A DNA stretch of 64,000 nt from positions 4,774,001-4,838,000 of the forward strand of contig NZ_LT629797.1 in assembly GCF_900106015.1 (NCBI RefSeq), read 5' to 3'. This stretch comes from Pseudomonas sihuiensis. Its GTDB lineage: Bacteria > Pseudomonadota > Gammaproteobacteria > Pseudomonadales > Pseudomonadaceae. A program made the position numbers and the translations under genes. Under the pieces are notes generated by a model that worked only from the letters and a program-made list of their open reading frames with translations, was not told the DNA's origin and searched no databases. Below, in pieces: positions 1 through 8,796 of the stretch; position 1 is the first letter of the stretch, and each line of letters opens with the position of its first letter.

Positions 1-925
1 CGACATGGTTGCCTACATCACTGCAGCCGGCCTGCTGCCGAAGCCGATTCGCCAGCTTTCAGAGGTCAGTTCGACCATCCAGAAAGGTGTGGCGGGCGCC
101 GAGAGCATCTTCGAGCAGCTCGATGAGGTGCCGGAGGTCGATCAGGGCACGATAGAGCGCGAGCGCATCAGTGGCCGACTGGAAGTCCGTAATCTCAGCT
201 TCCAGTACCCGGGCGCGGAAAAACCTGTGCTCAGCGATATCAGCTTTACCGCTGAGCCCGGGCAGATGGTGGCATTGGTTGGGCGTTCCGGTAGCGGGAA
301 ATCGACCCTGGCCAATCTGATTCCCCGTTTCTACCATCACGAAACGGGTCAGATCCTGCTGGATGGGGTAGACGTCGAGCAATACAAATTGCGTAATCTG
401 CGGCGTCATATTGCTCTGGTTACGCAGCAGGTCACTCTGTTCAATGACAGTGTGGCCAGCAATATTGCCTATGGCGACCTGGCCGGTGCTCCGCGTGAAG
501 CGATTGAGCAGGCGGTCGAAGCGGCCTATGCCAAGGAGTTCATCGACAAGCTGCCGCAGGGGCTGGATACCGAGGTTGGCGAGAACGGCGTGCTGCTGTC
601 AGGTGGCCAGCGCCAGCGCTTGGCAATTGCACGGGCTTTGCTCAAGGACGCATCGATCCTTGTTCTGGACGAAGCGACTTCGGCCCTTGACACTGAGTCC
701 GAGCGGCATATCCAGGCCGCGCTGGATCGGGTCATGGAGGGCCGAACCACGTTGGTGATTGCACATCGTCTGTCGACCATCGAGAAGGCCGATATGATCC
801 TGGTGATGGATCAGGGGCACATCGTCGAGCGCGGTACTCATGACCAGTTGCTGGCCCAAAACGGTTTCTACGCACGTTTGCACTCTATGGGGCTCGATGA
901 AGGCGCGCCGCTGGATATCGCCTGA
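1..925 (+). CDS. msbA: Lipid A export ATP-binding/permease MsbA, 3' part
   Basis: The gene is cut by the window edge; its reading phase begins at base 2. The visible ~307 residues hold the end of the membrane domain and the whole ABC ATPase: Walker A GRSGSGKST (about residue 92), signature LSGGQRQR (about 199), Walker B ILVLDEATSALD (about 220) and the switch His in VIAHRLS. MsbA is a homodimeric inner-membrane flippase that moves core-lipid A to the periplasmic face. The heptose gene hldE follows 41 bp downstream on the same strand, which supports an LPS role over a generic multidrug exporter. The upstream membrane segments cannot be checked. Confidence 0.93.
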   Translation, partial: DMVAYITAAGLLPKPIRQLSEVSSTIQKGVAGAESIFEQLDEVPEVDQGTIERERISGRLEVRNLSFQYPGAEKPVLSDISFTAEPGQMVALVGRSGSGKSTLANLIPRFYHHETGQILLDGVDVEQYKLRNLRRHIALVTQQVTLFNDSVASNIAYGDLAGAPREAIEQAVEAAYAKEFIDKLPQGLDTEVGENGVLLSGGQRQRLAIARALLKDASILVLDEATSALDTESERHIQAALDRVMEGRTTLVIAHRLSTIEKADMILVMDQGHIVERGTHDQLLAQNGFYARLHSMGLDEGAPLDIA

Positions 926-966
926 TAAACTACGAGCCCGCCAAGACTAAGGCCTCCGGAGTTCAT

Positions 967-2388
967 ATGAAGTTAACCATGCCTCGCTACGATCAAGCCG
1001 CCGTTCTGGTGGTGGGCGACGTGATGCTTGATCGCTATTGGCATGGCGGCACCTCGCGGATTTCTCCGGAGGCGCCGGTTCCGGTGGTGCGTGTCGACCA
1101 GATCGAGGATCGTCCCGGTGGTGCTGCCAACGTGGCCCTGAATATCGCCGCACTCGGTGCGCGGGCCTTGCTGGTTGGCGTGACCGGTAATGATGAGGCC
1201 GCCGAAAGCCTCAGCGACAGCCTGAATGGCGCCGGCGTGGAAACTCATTTCCAGCGCCTCGACGACCAGCCGACCATCGTCAAGTTGCGGGTGATGAGCC
1301 GTCACCAGCAACTGCTGCGTATGGACTTCGAGGAACCGTTCAACACCGACACCGTCGCCCTGGCGCGTGAGGTCGATACGTTGCTCGATGGGATCAAGGT
1401 GCTTGTGCTATCGGACTATGGCAAGGGTGCGCTGCAGAATCATCAGGTGCTGATCCAGGCCGCGCGCAACAAGGGCATTGCGGTGCTGGCCGATCCCAAG
1501 GGCAAGGACTTTTCCATCTACCGTGGCGCCAGCCTGATCACCCCCAATCTGCACGAGTTCGAGCTTATCGTTGGCGGTTGCGCCGATGAAGCCGAGCTGG
1601 TCAGCAAGGGTGCCACGCTGATGCGCGAACTGGAGCTGGGGGCCCTGCTGGTGACCCGTGGCGAGCACGGCATGACCCTGCTGCGTCCGGATCACGCCCC
1701 GCTGCACCTGCCGGCTCGCGCCCGCGAGGTGTTCGATGTCACCGGCGCAGGCGATACGGTTATTTCCACCCTTGCAGCTTCCATTGCTGCCGGCGAAGAG
1801 TTGCCGCTGGCGGTGGCCCTGGCCAACCTGGCTGCCGGCATCGTTGTCGGTAAGCTGGGCACTGCTGCCATCAGTGCACCCGAGCTGCGTCGCGCGGTAC
1901 AGCGTGAAGAAGGTTCCGAGCGTGGCGTGCTGAGCCTGGATCAGTTGCTGATCGCCATTGACGACGCCCGCGCCCATGGCGAGAAGATCGTTTTCACCAA
2001 CGGCTGCTTCGACATCCTTCACGCCGGCCACGTGACCTATCTGGAGCAAGCGCGCGCGCAGGGCGACCGTCTGATCGTGGCGATCAACGATGACGCCTCG
2101 GTCAGCCGCCTGAAAGGTCCGGGGCGTCCGATCAATGCCGTCGACCGGCGCATGGCAGTGCTCGCCGGCCTGGGGGCGGTGGATTGGGTGGTGAGCTTCG
2201 GTGAAGACACGCCCGAGCGCCTGCTCAAGCAGGTGCAGCCGGATGTGCTGGTCAAGGGCGGCGATTACGGTATCGATCAGGTGGTAGGTGCCGATATCGT
2301 CCAAGCCTATGGCGGCGAAGTGCGTGTGCTCGGCTTGGTGGAAAACAGCTCGACCACCGCGATCGTCGAGAAGATTCGCAGCAAATGA
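967..2388 (+). CDS. hldE: Bifunctional heptose 7-phosphate kinase / heptose 1-phosphate adenylyltransferase
   Basis: This 473-residue cytoplasmic enzyme performs two steps of ADP-heptose synthesis for the LPS inner core. The N-terminal ~320 residues are a ribokinase-type kinase, with the GGAANVA substrate region and the DVTGAGDT ATP/catalytic motif. The C-terminal ~130 residues are a nucleotidyltransferase, with FTNGCFDILHAGH as the HxGH-type motif. Length is normal for the fused enzyme. The ATG at 967 follows GGAG by 6 bases. It lies directly behind msbA, so both serve LPS assembly and are probably co-transcribed. A 13-bp-stem hairpin follows the stop. Confidence 0.97.
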   Translation: MKLTMPRYDQAAVLVVGDVMLDRYWHGGTSRISPEAPVPVVRVDQIEDRPGGAANVALNIAALGARALLVGVTGNDEAAESLSDSLNGAGVETHFQRLDDQPTIVKLRVMSRHQQLLRMDFEEPFNTDTVALAREVDTLLDGIKVLVLSDYGKGALQNHQVLIQAARNKGIAVLADPKGKDFSIYRGASLITPNLHEFELIVGGCADEAELVSKGATLMRELELGALLVTRGEHGMTLLRPDHAPLHLPARAREVFDVTGAGDTVISTLAASIAAGEELPLAVALANLAAGIVVGKLGTAAISAPELRRAVQREEGSERGVLSLDQLLIAIDDARAHGEKIVFTNGCFDILHAGHVTYLEQARAQGDRLIVAINDDASVSRLKGPGRPINAVDRRMAVLAGLGAVDWVVSFGEDTPERLLKQVQPDVLVKGGDYGIDQVVGADIVQAYGGEVRVLGLVENSSTTAIVEKIRSK

Positions 2389-2391
2389 CGG

Positions 2392-2425
2392 CTGGCTGAG
2401 CAAGGCGCAGGTCTTGCTCAGCCAG
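2392..2425 (+). terminator. Hairpin after hldE
   Basis: A perfect 13-bp inverted repeat (arms 2392-2404 and 2413-2425, 8-base loop) starts three bases after the hldE stop. There is no run of T behind it, so it could act as a weak or Rho-assisted terminator or as an mRNA-stabilising 3' hairpin. The 100 bp that follow, up to the acyl-CoA dehydrogenase start, show nothing else I recognise. Confidence 0.5.
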
Positions 2426-2542
2426 TACGTTTCCCTGGCGACGGCTTGACCCGATTGCCGCCGCGCCGCGTCTTGAGGGTCATAGGCGTGTGCCAGTCGG
2501 CAGCGCATCATCGATGGCATCTCTCACGTGGAGCGAGATGCC

Positions 2543-3814
2543 ATGATCGTCGATACCCAGGGCCAGGCCCTGAGCGTTCTGAGCAAACTGGCCCAGGCCG
2601 ACTGGCCAGACCGCCTCAAGGTACGCAAATCCTTCGAGAAGCTCGTCTATAGCGGTAGCCGCGCCAGTTTTCGCTTGGCCGCCGGCGGCACCAGCAACAA
2701 GTCGCGCGCGGCAGCCGATGACCTGTTTGATCTGTCACTGACCGAAGAGCAGCAGATGCTGGTAGACATGCTCCAGGGCTTTGCGCTGGAGGTTCTGCGC
2801 CCGGCTGCGCCCGGGGCCGACGCCGAGGCTCACGTGCCTGCCGCACTGCTCAATCAGGCGCATGAACTGGGCCTGGCACACTATGGTGTTGCCGAGGCAC
2901 AAGGTGGTCTTGCTGGGGAGCGCACCGTGCTGAGCAACGCGCTGATCGCCGAGAGCCTGGCGCAGGGCGACTTTTCTCTGGCCGCGGCCTTGCTGGTTCC
3001 GCTGTCTGCCGCCAATTGCATTCGGCGCTGGGGAAGCTCTGCGCAGCAGGCTGCCTGGTTGCCGGCATTTGTCAGTGAACAGGGCGTGCCAGGCTTCGCG
3101 TTGGCGGTAACAGAGCCTGGCGTATTGACCGATGCTGGTCAGCCCGCGACGCGGGCGCGCAAGCGCGGCAAGCACTATCTGCTCGATGGGGAGAAGGCGC
3201 TGGTCATCGCCGGTCTGGCTGCCAGTCGATTGATCGTAAGCGCTCAGGCAGTTGATGGCCCGGCGCTGTTTATCGTCGATGCGGCGAGCAAAGGTGTCTG
3301 TCGCCGTGCCGAGCCGGGCATGGGGCTCAAGGCTTGTGGGTTGACACGTATTGAGCTGAAAGGCGTCAAGGTTTCTAGCGATTGCCGTCTGGCAGCTGAT
3401 GGCTTCGACTTTCCGGCCTTTCTCGATTATTCGGCCTTGGCATTCTGTGCCCTTGCAGTCGGTACGGCGCAGGCGGCACTGGACTACGTGACGACCTACT
3501 GCAACGAGCGCCAGGCGTTCGGCGAGCCGATCAGTCATCGCCAGGGGGTGGCCTTCATGGTGGCCGACATCGCCATCGAGCTGGACGCCATGCGCCTGCT
3601 GCTCTGGCGTGCCTGCGCCCGTGCAGAGTCTGGTCTGCCGTTTCGCCGTGAGGCGTACCTGGCACGTCTGCTCTGCGTGGATAAGGCGATGAAGATCGGC
3701 TCCGACGCGGTGCAGCTGCTCGGTGGCCATGGTTTTACCCAGGAGCACCCGGTCGAGCGCTGGTATCGCGACCTGCGCAGCTTGGCGGTGCTCGCTGGCG
3801 GCCTTCATCTCTGA
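2543..3814 (+). CDS. Acyl-CoA dehydrogenase family protein, catalytic Glu apparently missing
   Basis: A 423-residue acyl-CoA dehydrogenase-fold protein. It shows the helical N-terminal domain, the middle beta domain (AVTEPGV, then LLDGEKALVIAG) and the C-terminal four-helix domain ending in GGHGFTQEHPVERWYRDLRS. In active family members this motif is followed by an IYEGT-like segment that supplies the catalytic Glu. Here the chain ends LAVLAGGLHL, with no Glu at that place. I chose the ATG at 2543 because GGAG lies about 9 bases upstream; an in-frame GTG at 2528 is the alternative. The next gene, 14 bp downstream, is a second family member with the Glu intact, so the two may form a heteromer. 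Substrate unknown. Confidence 0.85.
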   Translation: MIVDTQGQALSVLSKLAQADWPDRLKVRKSFEKLVYSGSRASFRLAAGGTSNKSRAAADDLFDLSLTEEQQMLVDMLQGFALEVLRPAAPGADAEAHVPAALLNQAHELGLAHYGVAEAQGGLAGERTVLSNALIAESLAQGDFSLAAALLVPLSAANCIRRWGSSAQQAAWLPAFVSEQGVPGFALAVTEPGVLTDAGQPATRARKRGKHYLLDGEKALVIAGLAASRLIVSAQAVDGPALFIVDAASKGVCRRAEPGMGLKACGLTRIELKGVKVSSDCRLAADGFDFPAFLDYSALAFCALAVGTAQAALDYVTTYCNERQAFGEPISHRQGVAFMVADIAIELDAMRLLLWRACARAESGLPFRREAYLARLLCVDKAMKIGSDAVQLLGGHGFTQEHPVERWYRDLRSLAVLAGGLHL

Positions 3815-3828
3815 ACAGGCAGGCAACC

Positions 3829-5040
3829 ATGAACCTGGAAACCCCGAAGAAATTCCGCGGCCTGCAGCAGCAGGCGCAGCAGGTGGCCAAGCACTATTTC
3901 CGGCCGATCTCGCGCAAGTACGACCAGGCCGAGCACGCCTATCCCAAGGAGCTGGACCTGCTCGCCGCGCTGCTCGACGGCATGAACGAGGGCTCACCCG
4001 ACGCCGTCGGTGCCGGCTCGGCCAGCAAGCGTGGGGCAGCACGTGAGCAGCAGGCAGGCATCAAGAATGGTGGCAACATGGCTGCGCTGCTCGGCGTGAT
4101 TGAGCTGTGCTGGGGCGATGTCGGCCTGCTGCTGGCCATGCCGCGTCAGGGGCTGGGCAACGCGGCCATTGCTGCGGTGGCCAATGACGAGCAACTGGCG
4201 CGGTTCGGCAAGACCTGGGCGGCCATGGCCATTACCGAGCCGGGCTGTGGTTCGGATTCGGCGGCGATTCGCACCACGGCGGTAAAGGATGGCGACCACT
4301 ACATCCTCAACGGCGAGAAGATCTTCGTCACCTCCGGCGGGCGCGCCGATGCCGTGGTGGTTTGGGCCACGCTGGACAGAAGTCTGGGGCGTGCGGCGAT
4401 CAAGTCCTTTGTAGTGGAGAAGGGCACGCCGGGGATGACGATTACACGTCTGGAGAAGAAGCTGGGGATAAAGGCATCCGATACGGCTTCGATCAGCCTC
4501 AGCGATTGTCGGGTGCCGGCGGCCAACCTGCTGGGCAACGCCGAGATCGACGTGCAAAAGGGCTTTGCCGGGGTCATGGAAACCTTCGACAACACTCGGC
4601 CGCTGGTTGCTGGCATGGCGGTCGGCGTGGCGCGCGCGGCGCTGGAGCGTACCCGTGAATTGCTGAGCAAGGCCGGTTGCCGCTTTGATTACGCCAAGCC
4701 ACTGCTGAGCGTTACCCATGCCGAGGCCACGTTGTATCGCCTGGAGGCGGAATGGGAGGCGGCGCGTCTGTTGACCTTGAAGGCTGCCTGGATGGCTGAC
4801 AACAAGTTGCCCAACTCGAAAGAGGCCTCGATTGCCAAGGCCAAGGCCGGACGTGTGGCCAGCGAGGTGACGCTCAAGTGCGTGGAGCTGGCCGGTGCGC
4901 TGGGCTACGGTGAGGATGAGTTGCTGGAGAAGTGGGCACGCGATTCGAAGATTCTCGATATCTTCGAAGGCACCCAGCAGATTCAGTTGCTGATCGTCGC
5001 CCGGCGCCTGCTGGGCAAGAGTTCCAGCGAGCTCAAGTAA
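3829..5040 (+). CDS. Acyl-CoA dehydrogenase
   Basis: A 403-residue flavoprotein expected to oxidise an acyl-CoA to the trans-2-enoyl-CoA and pass electrons to ETF. Visible signatures are AITEPGCGSDSAAIRT and LNGEKIFVTSGGRAD in the FAD/substrate-binding middle domain, GALGYGEDELLEKWARD, and IFEGTQQIQ near the C-terminus, whose Glu is in the catalytic position. The ATG at 3829 follows the previous gene by 14 bp, so the two form an operon. The N-terminal ~40 residues are unlike short-chain enzymes of the family, and the substrate cannot be read from sequence. A terminator hairpin follows the convergent junction. Confidence 0.9.
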   Translation: MNLETPKKFRGLQQQAQQVAKHYFRPISRKYDQAEHAYPKELDLLAALLDGMNEGSPDAVGAGSASKRGAAREQQAGIKNGGNMAALLGVIELCWGDVGLLLAMPRQGLGNAAIAAVANDEQLARFGKTWAAMAITEPGCGSDSAAIRTTAVKDGDHYILNGEKIFVTSGGRADAVVVWATLDRSLGRAAIKSFVVEKGTPGMTITRLEKKLGIKASDTASISLSDCRVPAANLLGNAEIDVQKGFAGVMETFDNTRPLVAGMAVGVARAALERTRELLSKAGCRFDYAKPLLSVTHAEATLYRLEAEWEAARLLTLKAAWMADNKLPNSKEASIAKAKAGRVASEVTLKCVELAGALGYGEDELLEKWARDSKILDIFEGTQQIQLLIVARRLLGKSSSELK

Positions 5041-5065
5041 TCAAGGTAATCCAATCCGCCGCGAG

Positions 5066-5090
5066 CTTGGTGCACGTGGTGCACCCTACA
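5066..5090. repeat. Remnant of a GTAGGGTGCACC-type intergenic repeat
   Basis: The segment reads GGTGCAC twice in tandem and ends GCACCCTAC, the mirror of a GTAGGGTGC repeat end. A similar degenerate unit lies at 18476-18523. It sits between convergent genes. Only one arm is clear, so this is a remnant at best. Confidence 0.35.
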
Positions 5091-5094
5091 AGAA

Positions 5095-5116
5095 AAAGCC
5101 CGCATCTGCGGGCTTT
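5095..5116. terminator. Bidirectional terminator between acyl-CoA dehydrogenase and PqiC-like gene
   Basis: A 9-bp perfect stem, AAAGCCCGC / GCGGGCTTT, has a 4-base loop. A-rich sequence on the left and T-rich sequence on the right give a U-tract in either direction. It ends three bases before the stop codon of the minus-strand gene and serves two tail-to-tail genes. Confidence 0.85.
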
Positions 5117-5119
5117 CTC

Positions 5120-5842
5120 TTAGAAACGGAAGACTTCCGTATCGATCTTGATCGGTTCCGCCACCGGAATCTTCGGCCCGGCAGCGGCTGGGTCCTGCGG
5201 TTTGGCTTTGGCCACTGGAGGCTTCTTGCGCGGCGGCTCGGGGGTAGGCTCGGCTGCAGCGATGGGTTGAATGGCCACAGCCAGTTCAGCGGCCAGGCGC
5301 TGCAGCAGGGTGCTCTGCGCCTTGACCTGTTCGGCCAGAGGGCCGTTGTGCGGCTCTTCCAGGCGGATCAGACGGCTGTCGCGTAGCTGCCCGCGGCGGT
5401 CGAGCAGGCGCCATTGCGCCTCCAGTACGGCCGGCTGGGTTGGCCCGGAGTCCAGGCGGGTGATGGTCAGCATGACCTGTGCATCGGCACTGAAGCCTGG
5501 TGCCGCCGGGGCTAGAACCAGGCGCTGGCTATCCAGGCGCCAGGCCAGCTGGCGCAGCATCTGCTGGTCGATGTCATTGGCCAGGCCGCTGGCCCAGCGA
5601 GCGTCCTGAGCTGCGACCAGGCTGCCGTCGGCCTGACGCTGCAGCAGATTCTGCTGGCGCAGGTAGTCGGCCACGCTGATCGGGCCGACCAGCACGGTCA
5701 CGCCATTGTCCTTGGTCGGCGTCACGGCCTGGCCGCTGTCAAGTTGGTAAAGGGGAACCGGCTTCTGCTGCAGCAGACTGCAACCACTCAATGCGAGCAG
5801 CATGGTCAGAAGCAGCGCCATAGGGCGTACTACAGTCATCAT
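5120..5842 (-). CDS. PqiC/DUF330-type ABC transport auxiliary lipoprotein
   Basis: A 240-residue lipoprotein precursor. From the chosen ATG at 5842 it begins with a short basic stretch and a hydrophobic segment ending in the lipobox LSGC. The mature part (YQLDSG, GPISVADYLRQQNLL, RLVLAP, WRLLDRRG) matches the auxiliary lipoprotein family that partners MCE-type lipid transporters such as PqiAB. The tail is rich in Pro, Lys and Ala. A GGAA lies 6 bases before the ATG; an in-frame ATG at 5932 would hide the signal peptide inside the protein, so I reject it. It lies downstream of parC on the same strand, with no MCE or permease partner in the window. Family call fairly firm, role inferred. Confidence 0.8.
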   Translation of the reverse strand: MMTVVRPMALLLTMLLALSGCSLLQQKPVPLYQLDSGQAVTPTKDNGVTVLVGPISVADYLRQQNLLQRQADGSLVAAQDARWASGLANDIDQQMLRQLAWRLDSQRLVLAPAAPGFSADAQVMLTITRLDSGPTQPAVLEAQWRLLDRRGQLRDSRLIRLEEPHNGPLAEQVKAQSTLLQRLAAELAVAIQPIAAAEPTPEPPRKKPPVAKAKPQDPAAAGPKIPVAEPIKIDTEVFRF

Positions 5843-5898
5843 TAATTCCAGGCAGCCGCTTCTGGGGCAGCTGCATATCGATCCCATATCATGCTGTG

Positions 5899-5918
5899 GG
5901 GTCATTTGCGCATGACCC
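5899..5918. promoter_or_regulatory. Short palindrome upstream of the lipoprotein gene
   Basis: GGGTCAT and ATGACCC flank a 6-base centre in the 172-bp gap between parC and the lipoprotein gene, about 57 bp before the lipoprotein start. It could be an operator or a weak hairpin after parC. No cognate regulator can be named. Confidence 0.3.
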
Positions 5919-6014
5919 GGGGTGCGTATCATCCGTCAAACCGCGCTACGACTCCAGCCTTGCCTGCTGGCTGGTAGCGCGGATATCCCGGACGAACGGG
6001 GCGTGTTGCCGACG

Positions 6015-8264
6015 CTATTCCACCAGCAACTGGTCGACGCGCTGGAAGCCTCGCGGCAGCTTGTTACCGCGGCGGCCGCGCTCGCCCTTGTAATGCTCGA
6101 GGTCGTCGGCTTTGAGTGTCAGGGTACGCTTCCCGGCCTGCAAAACCAAACTGGCGCCGCTGGGCAGTACGGCCAGATCGGTCAGATATTCCTCACGCGA
6201 GGCTACGCGCTCGCCGGGAATGCCGATGATCTTGTTGCCCTTGCCTTTACCCAGTTGCGGCAGATCGGTGACCTTGAACAGCAGCAGGCGACCTTCGGTA
6301 GTCACCGCGGCCAACCAGTCGTCTTCCAGGTTACTGACTGGCTTGGGTGCGACCACCTTGGCGCCGTTGGGTAGCGTCAGCAGTGCCTTGCCCGCCTTGT
6401 TCTTGGCCTGCAGATCCTCACCCTTGACCACGAAACCGTAGCCAGCGTCGGAGGCGATGACGTACAGGGCGCTGTCTTCCGGCAGCATCACGCATTCGAA
6501 GGTCGCCCCTGGTGGTGGCGTCAGACGACCGGTCAGCGGTTCGCCCTGGCCGCGTGCCGACGGCAGGCTGTGGGCGGCGAGCGAATAACTGCGACCTGTC
6601 GAGTCGATAAAGACTGCGTACTGGTTCGAGCGCCCCGGCGCTGCGGCCTTGAAGCCGTCGCCAGCCTTGTAGGACAGGCCGGTGGCGTCGATGTCATGGC
6701 CCTTGGCGCAGCGCACCCAGCCTTTTTCCGAGAGCACCACGGTGACCGGTTCGGTCGGCATCAGCTCGGTTTCCGAGAGGGCCTTGGCCTCGGCGCGGGC
6801 GACGATCGGCGAGCGGCGGTCATCGCCGTACTTCTCGGCGTCCTCGATGATTTCCTTGCGTACCAGCTTCTTCAGCTTGGCTTCGCTGCCGAGCAGGGCC
6901 AGGAGTTTCTCGCGCTCCTTGGCCAGCTCGTCCTGCTCGCCGCGGATCTTCATCTCTTCCAGGCGCGCCAGTTGACGCAGGCGGGTGTCGAGGATGTAGT
7001 CGGCCTGCACATCGGTAAGGCCGAAGGTTTCCATCAGCACCGGCTTGGGCGAATCCTCGGTGCGGATGATGCGGATCACCTCGTCGAGGTTGAGGAAGGC
7101 GATCAGCAAGCCTTCCAACAGGTGCAGGCGCTTTTCCACCTTGTCCAGGCGGAACTGCAGGCGACGGCGCACGGTGCCGACGCGGTACACCAGCCACTCG
7201 CTGAGCAGGTTGCGCAGATCCTTGACTTGCGGCTTGCCGTCGAGACCGATGACGTTGGTGTTGACTCGGTAGCTGGACTCCAGATCGGTGGTGGCGAACA
7301 GGTGGGTCATCAGTTCGTCGGCATCGACGCGGTTGGAGCGCGGGATGATGACGATGCGGGTCGGGTTCTCATGATCCGACTCGTCACGCAGGTCGGCGAC
7401 CATCGGCAGCTTCTTGGCCTGCATCTGCGCGGCGATCTGCTCCAGCACCTTGGCCCCGGACACCTGGTGCGGCAGGGCGGTGACGACGATATCGCCGTCC
7501 TCGATGCGATAGACGGCGCGCATGCGCACCGAGCCGCGGCCAGTCTCGTAGATCTTCAGCAGATCGGCCTTGGGCGTGATGACTTCGGCTTCGGTGGGGA
7601 AGTCCGGCCCCTGAATGTGTTCACAAAGCTGCTCGACAGTGGCGCCAGGCTCGTCCAGCAGGCGTACGCAGGCGGCCGCCACCTCGCGCAGGTTGTGCGG
7701 CGGCACGTCGGTGGCCATGCCGACGGCGATGCCGGTGGTGCCGTTGAGCAGCAGGTTGGGCAGGCGCGCCGGCAGGGTCGCCGGCTCGTTCATGGTGCCG
7801 TCGAAGTTGGGTACCCAGTCGACGGTGCCCTGGCCCAGCTCGGACAGCAGCACCTCGGAGTAGCGCGACAGGCGCGCCTCGGTATAACGCATGGCGGCGA
7901 AGGACTTGGGATCGTCCGGTGCCCCCCAGTTGCCCTGACCGTCGACCAGGGTGTAGCGGTAGCTGAACGGCTGCGCCATCAGCACCATGGCTTCATAGCA
8001 GGCACTGTCGCCGTGCGGGTGGAACTTGCCGAGCACGTCACCGACGGTACGCGCGGATTTCTTGTGCTTGGAGTCGGCGTCCAGGCCCAATTCGCTCATG
8101 GCGTAGATGATGCGTCGTTGTACGGGTTTCAGGCCGTCGCCGATGTGCGGCAGGGCGCGGTCCATGATCACGTACATGGAGTAGTTGAGATAAGCCTGCT
8201 CGGTGAAATCGGCGAGTGACCGGCGTTCAACGCCTTCCAGGCTCAAATCGAGGGATTCGCTCAT
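6015..8264 (-). CDS. parC: DNA topoisomerase IV subunit A
   Basis: A 749-residue type IIA topoisomerase A subunit that cuts and rejoins DNA and, with ParE, unlinks daughter chromosomes. The N-terminal part contains [25 protein letters not shown] and the catalytic Tyr in [11 protein letters not shown] (about residue 127). The quinolone-determining region reads [15 protein letters not shown], with Ser and Glu at the usual positions. The coiled-coil segment and the C-terminal beta-pinwheel repeats follow. The length fits ParC rather than GyrA. It is last in a minus-strand series with the protease, phytase-like protein and parE upstream, 7 bp after the protease stop. Confidence 0.97.
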   Translation of the reverse strand: MSESLDLSLEGVERRSLADFTEQAYLNYSMYVIMDRALPHIGDGLKPVQRRIIYAMSELGLDADSKHKKSARTVGDVLGKFHPHGDSACYEAMVLMAQPFSYRYTLVDGQGNWGAPDDPKSFAAMRYTEARLSRYSEVLLSELGQGTVDWVPNFDGTMNEPATLPARLPNLLLNGTTGIAVGMATDVPPHNLREVAAACVRLLDEPGATVEQLCEHIQGPDFPTEAEVITPKADLLKIYETGRGSVRMRAVYRIEDGDIVVTALPHQVSGAKVLEQIAAQMQAKKLPMVADLRDESDHENPTRIVIIPRSNRVDADELMTHLFATTDLESSYRVNTNVIGLDGKPQVKDLRNLLSEWLVYRVGTVRRRLQFRLDKVEKRLHLLEGLLIAFLNLDEVIRIIRTEDSPKPVLMETFGLTDVQADYILDTRLRQLARLEEMKIRGEQDELAKEREKLLALLGSEAKLKKLVRKEIIEDAEKYGDDRRSPIVARAEAKALSETELMPTEPVTVVLSEKGWVRCAKGHDIDATGLSYKAGDGFKAAAPGRSNQYAVFIDSTGRSYSLAAHSLPSARGQGEPLTGRLTPPPGATFECVMLPEDSALYVIASDAGYGFVVKGEDLQAKNKAGKALLTLPNGAKVVAPKPVSNLEDDWLAAVTTEGRLLLFKVTDLPQLGKGKGNKIIGIPGERVASREEYLTDLAVLPSGASLVLQAGKRTLTLKADDLEHYKGERGRRGNKLPRGFQRVDQLLVE

Positions 8265-8271
8265 GCGGGCC

Positions 8272-8796
8272 TCATTGCAAGGTTGATTGGCGCAGCACCA
8301 GGGTGCCGCCCTTCTGACTGAATTCGAGTTGTTTCAGGGCGCTCATGCCCAGCAGCACTTCGTCGCCGTCCATGCCTGGGGCGATCAGTGCGGCGACGTC
8401 ACGTAGTTCGATATCGCCCAGGCGCAGGCTGGCCAGGCGTGTGCGATGCCCGGTAGCACGGCCGTTGGCCGTGCTGATGATGATCGGCGCGCCGCGTTGC
8501 AGGCCAAGACGCTCGGCCACCGCGCTGGGTATTGCCACCTGGGTGGCGCCGGTGTCGAGCAGGAAGGTCACGTCATTCCCATCGATCTGGCCATTGACCA
8601 GGTAGTGACCCTGACGACTGCTGGCCAGGCTCACCTCGACGAAACCATCGCCATGCACCGACTGCGGTGTCTGGTTGGGGTTGCGCTGGCGATCTTCCCA
8701 GTTACCGAAGAAGTGCGTGGCCAGCAGCAGGCCGGCGCCCCAGGCGAGCACCAACATCACTCGTCCGGCACGACGGCCCGGCGTCTGTTCGCTCAC
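8272..8796 (-). CDS. Membrane-anchored retropepsin-like aspartic protease
   Basis: A 174-residue protein with one transmembrane helix near the N-terminus ([18 protein letters not shown]) and a periplasmic retropepsin-like domain. The active-site motif is [13 protein letters not shown], and a later hydrophobic GMSAL motif also fits the clan AA TIGR02281 family. One domain per chain implies action as a homodimer. I chose the GTG at 8796, which overlaps the upstream stop codon as GTGA and has GGAG about 10 bases before it; an in-frame ATG at 8919 would run far into the neighbouring gene. Tight coupling with the phytase-like gene and parC suggests translation as one unit. Substrate unknown. Confidence 0.82.
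   Translation of the reverse strand: MSEQTPGRRAGRVMLVLAWGAGLLLATHFFGNWEDRQRNPNQTPQSVHGDGFVEVSLASSRQGHYLVNGQIDGNDVTFLLDTGATQVAIPSAVAERLGLQRGAPIIISTANGRATGHRTRLASLRLGDIELRDVAALIAPGMDGDEVLLGMSALKQLEFSQKGGTLVLRQSTLQ

Noticed and set aside
6570..8219. Long open frame on the strand opposite parC (and similar ones opposite parE, thiC, fimX, mutL, hflX, purA and rnr)
   Set aside because: High-GC codon structure leaves long antisense frames. These translate to His/Gln/Leu/Gly-rich sequences without motifs or ribosome binding sites, while the sense strand encodes well-known proteins.
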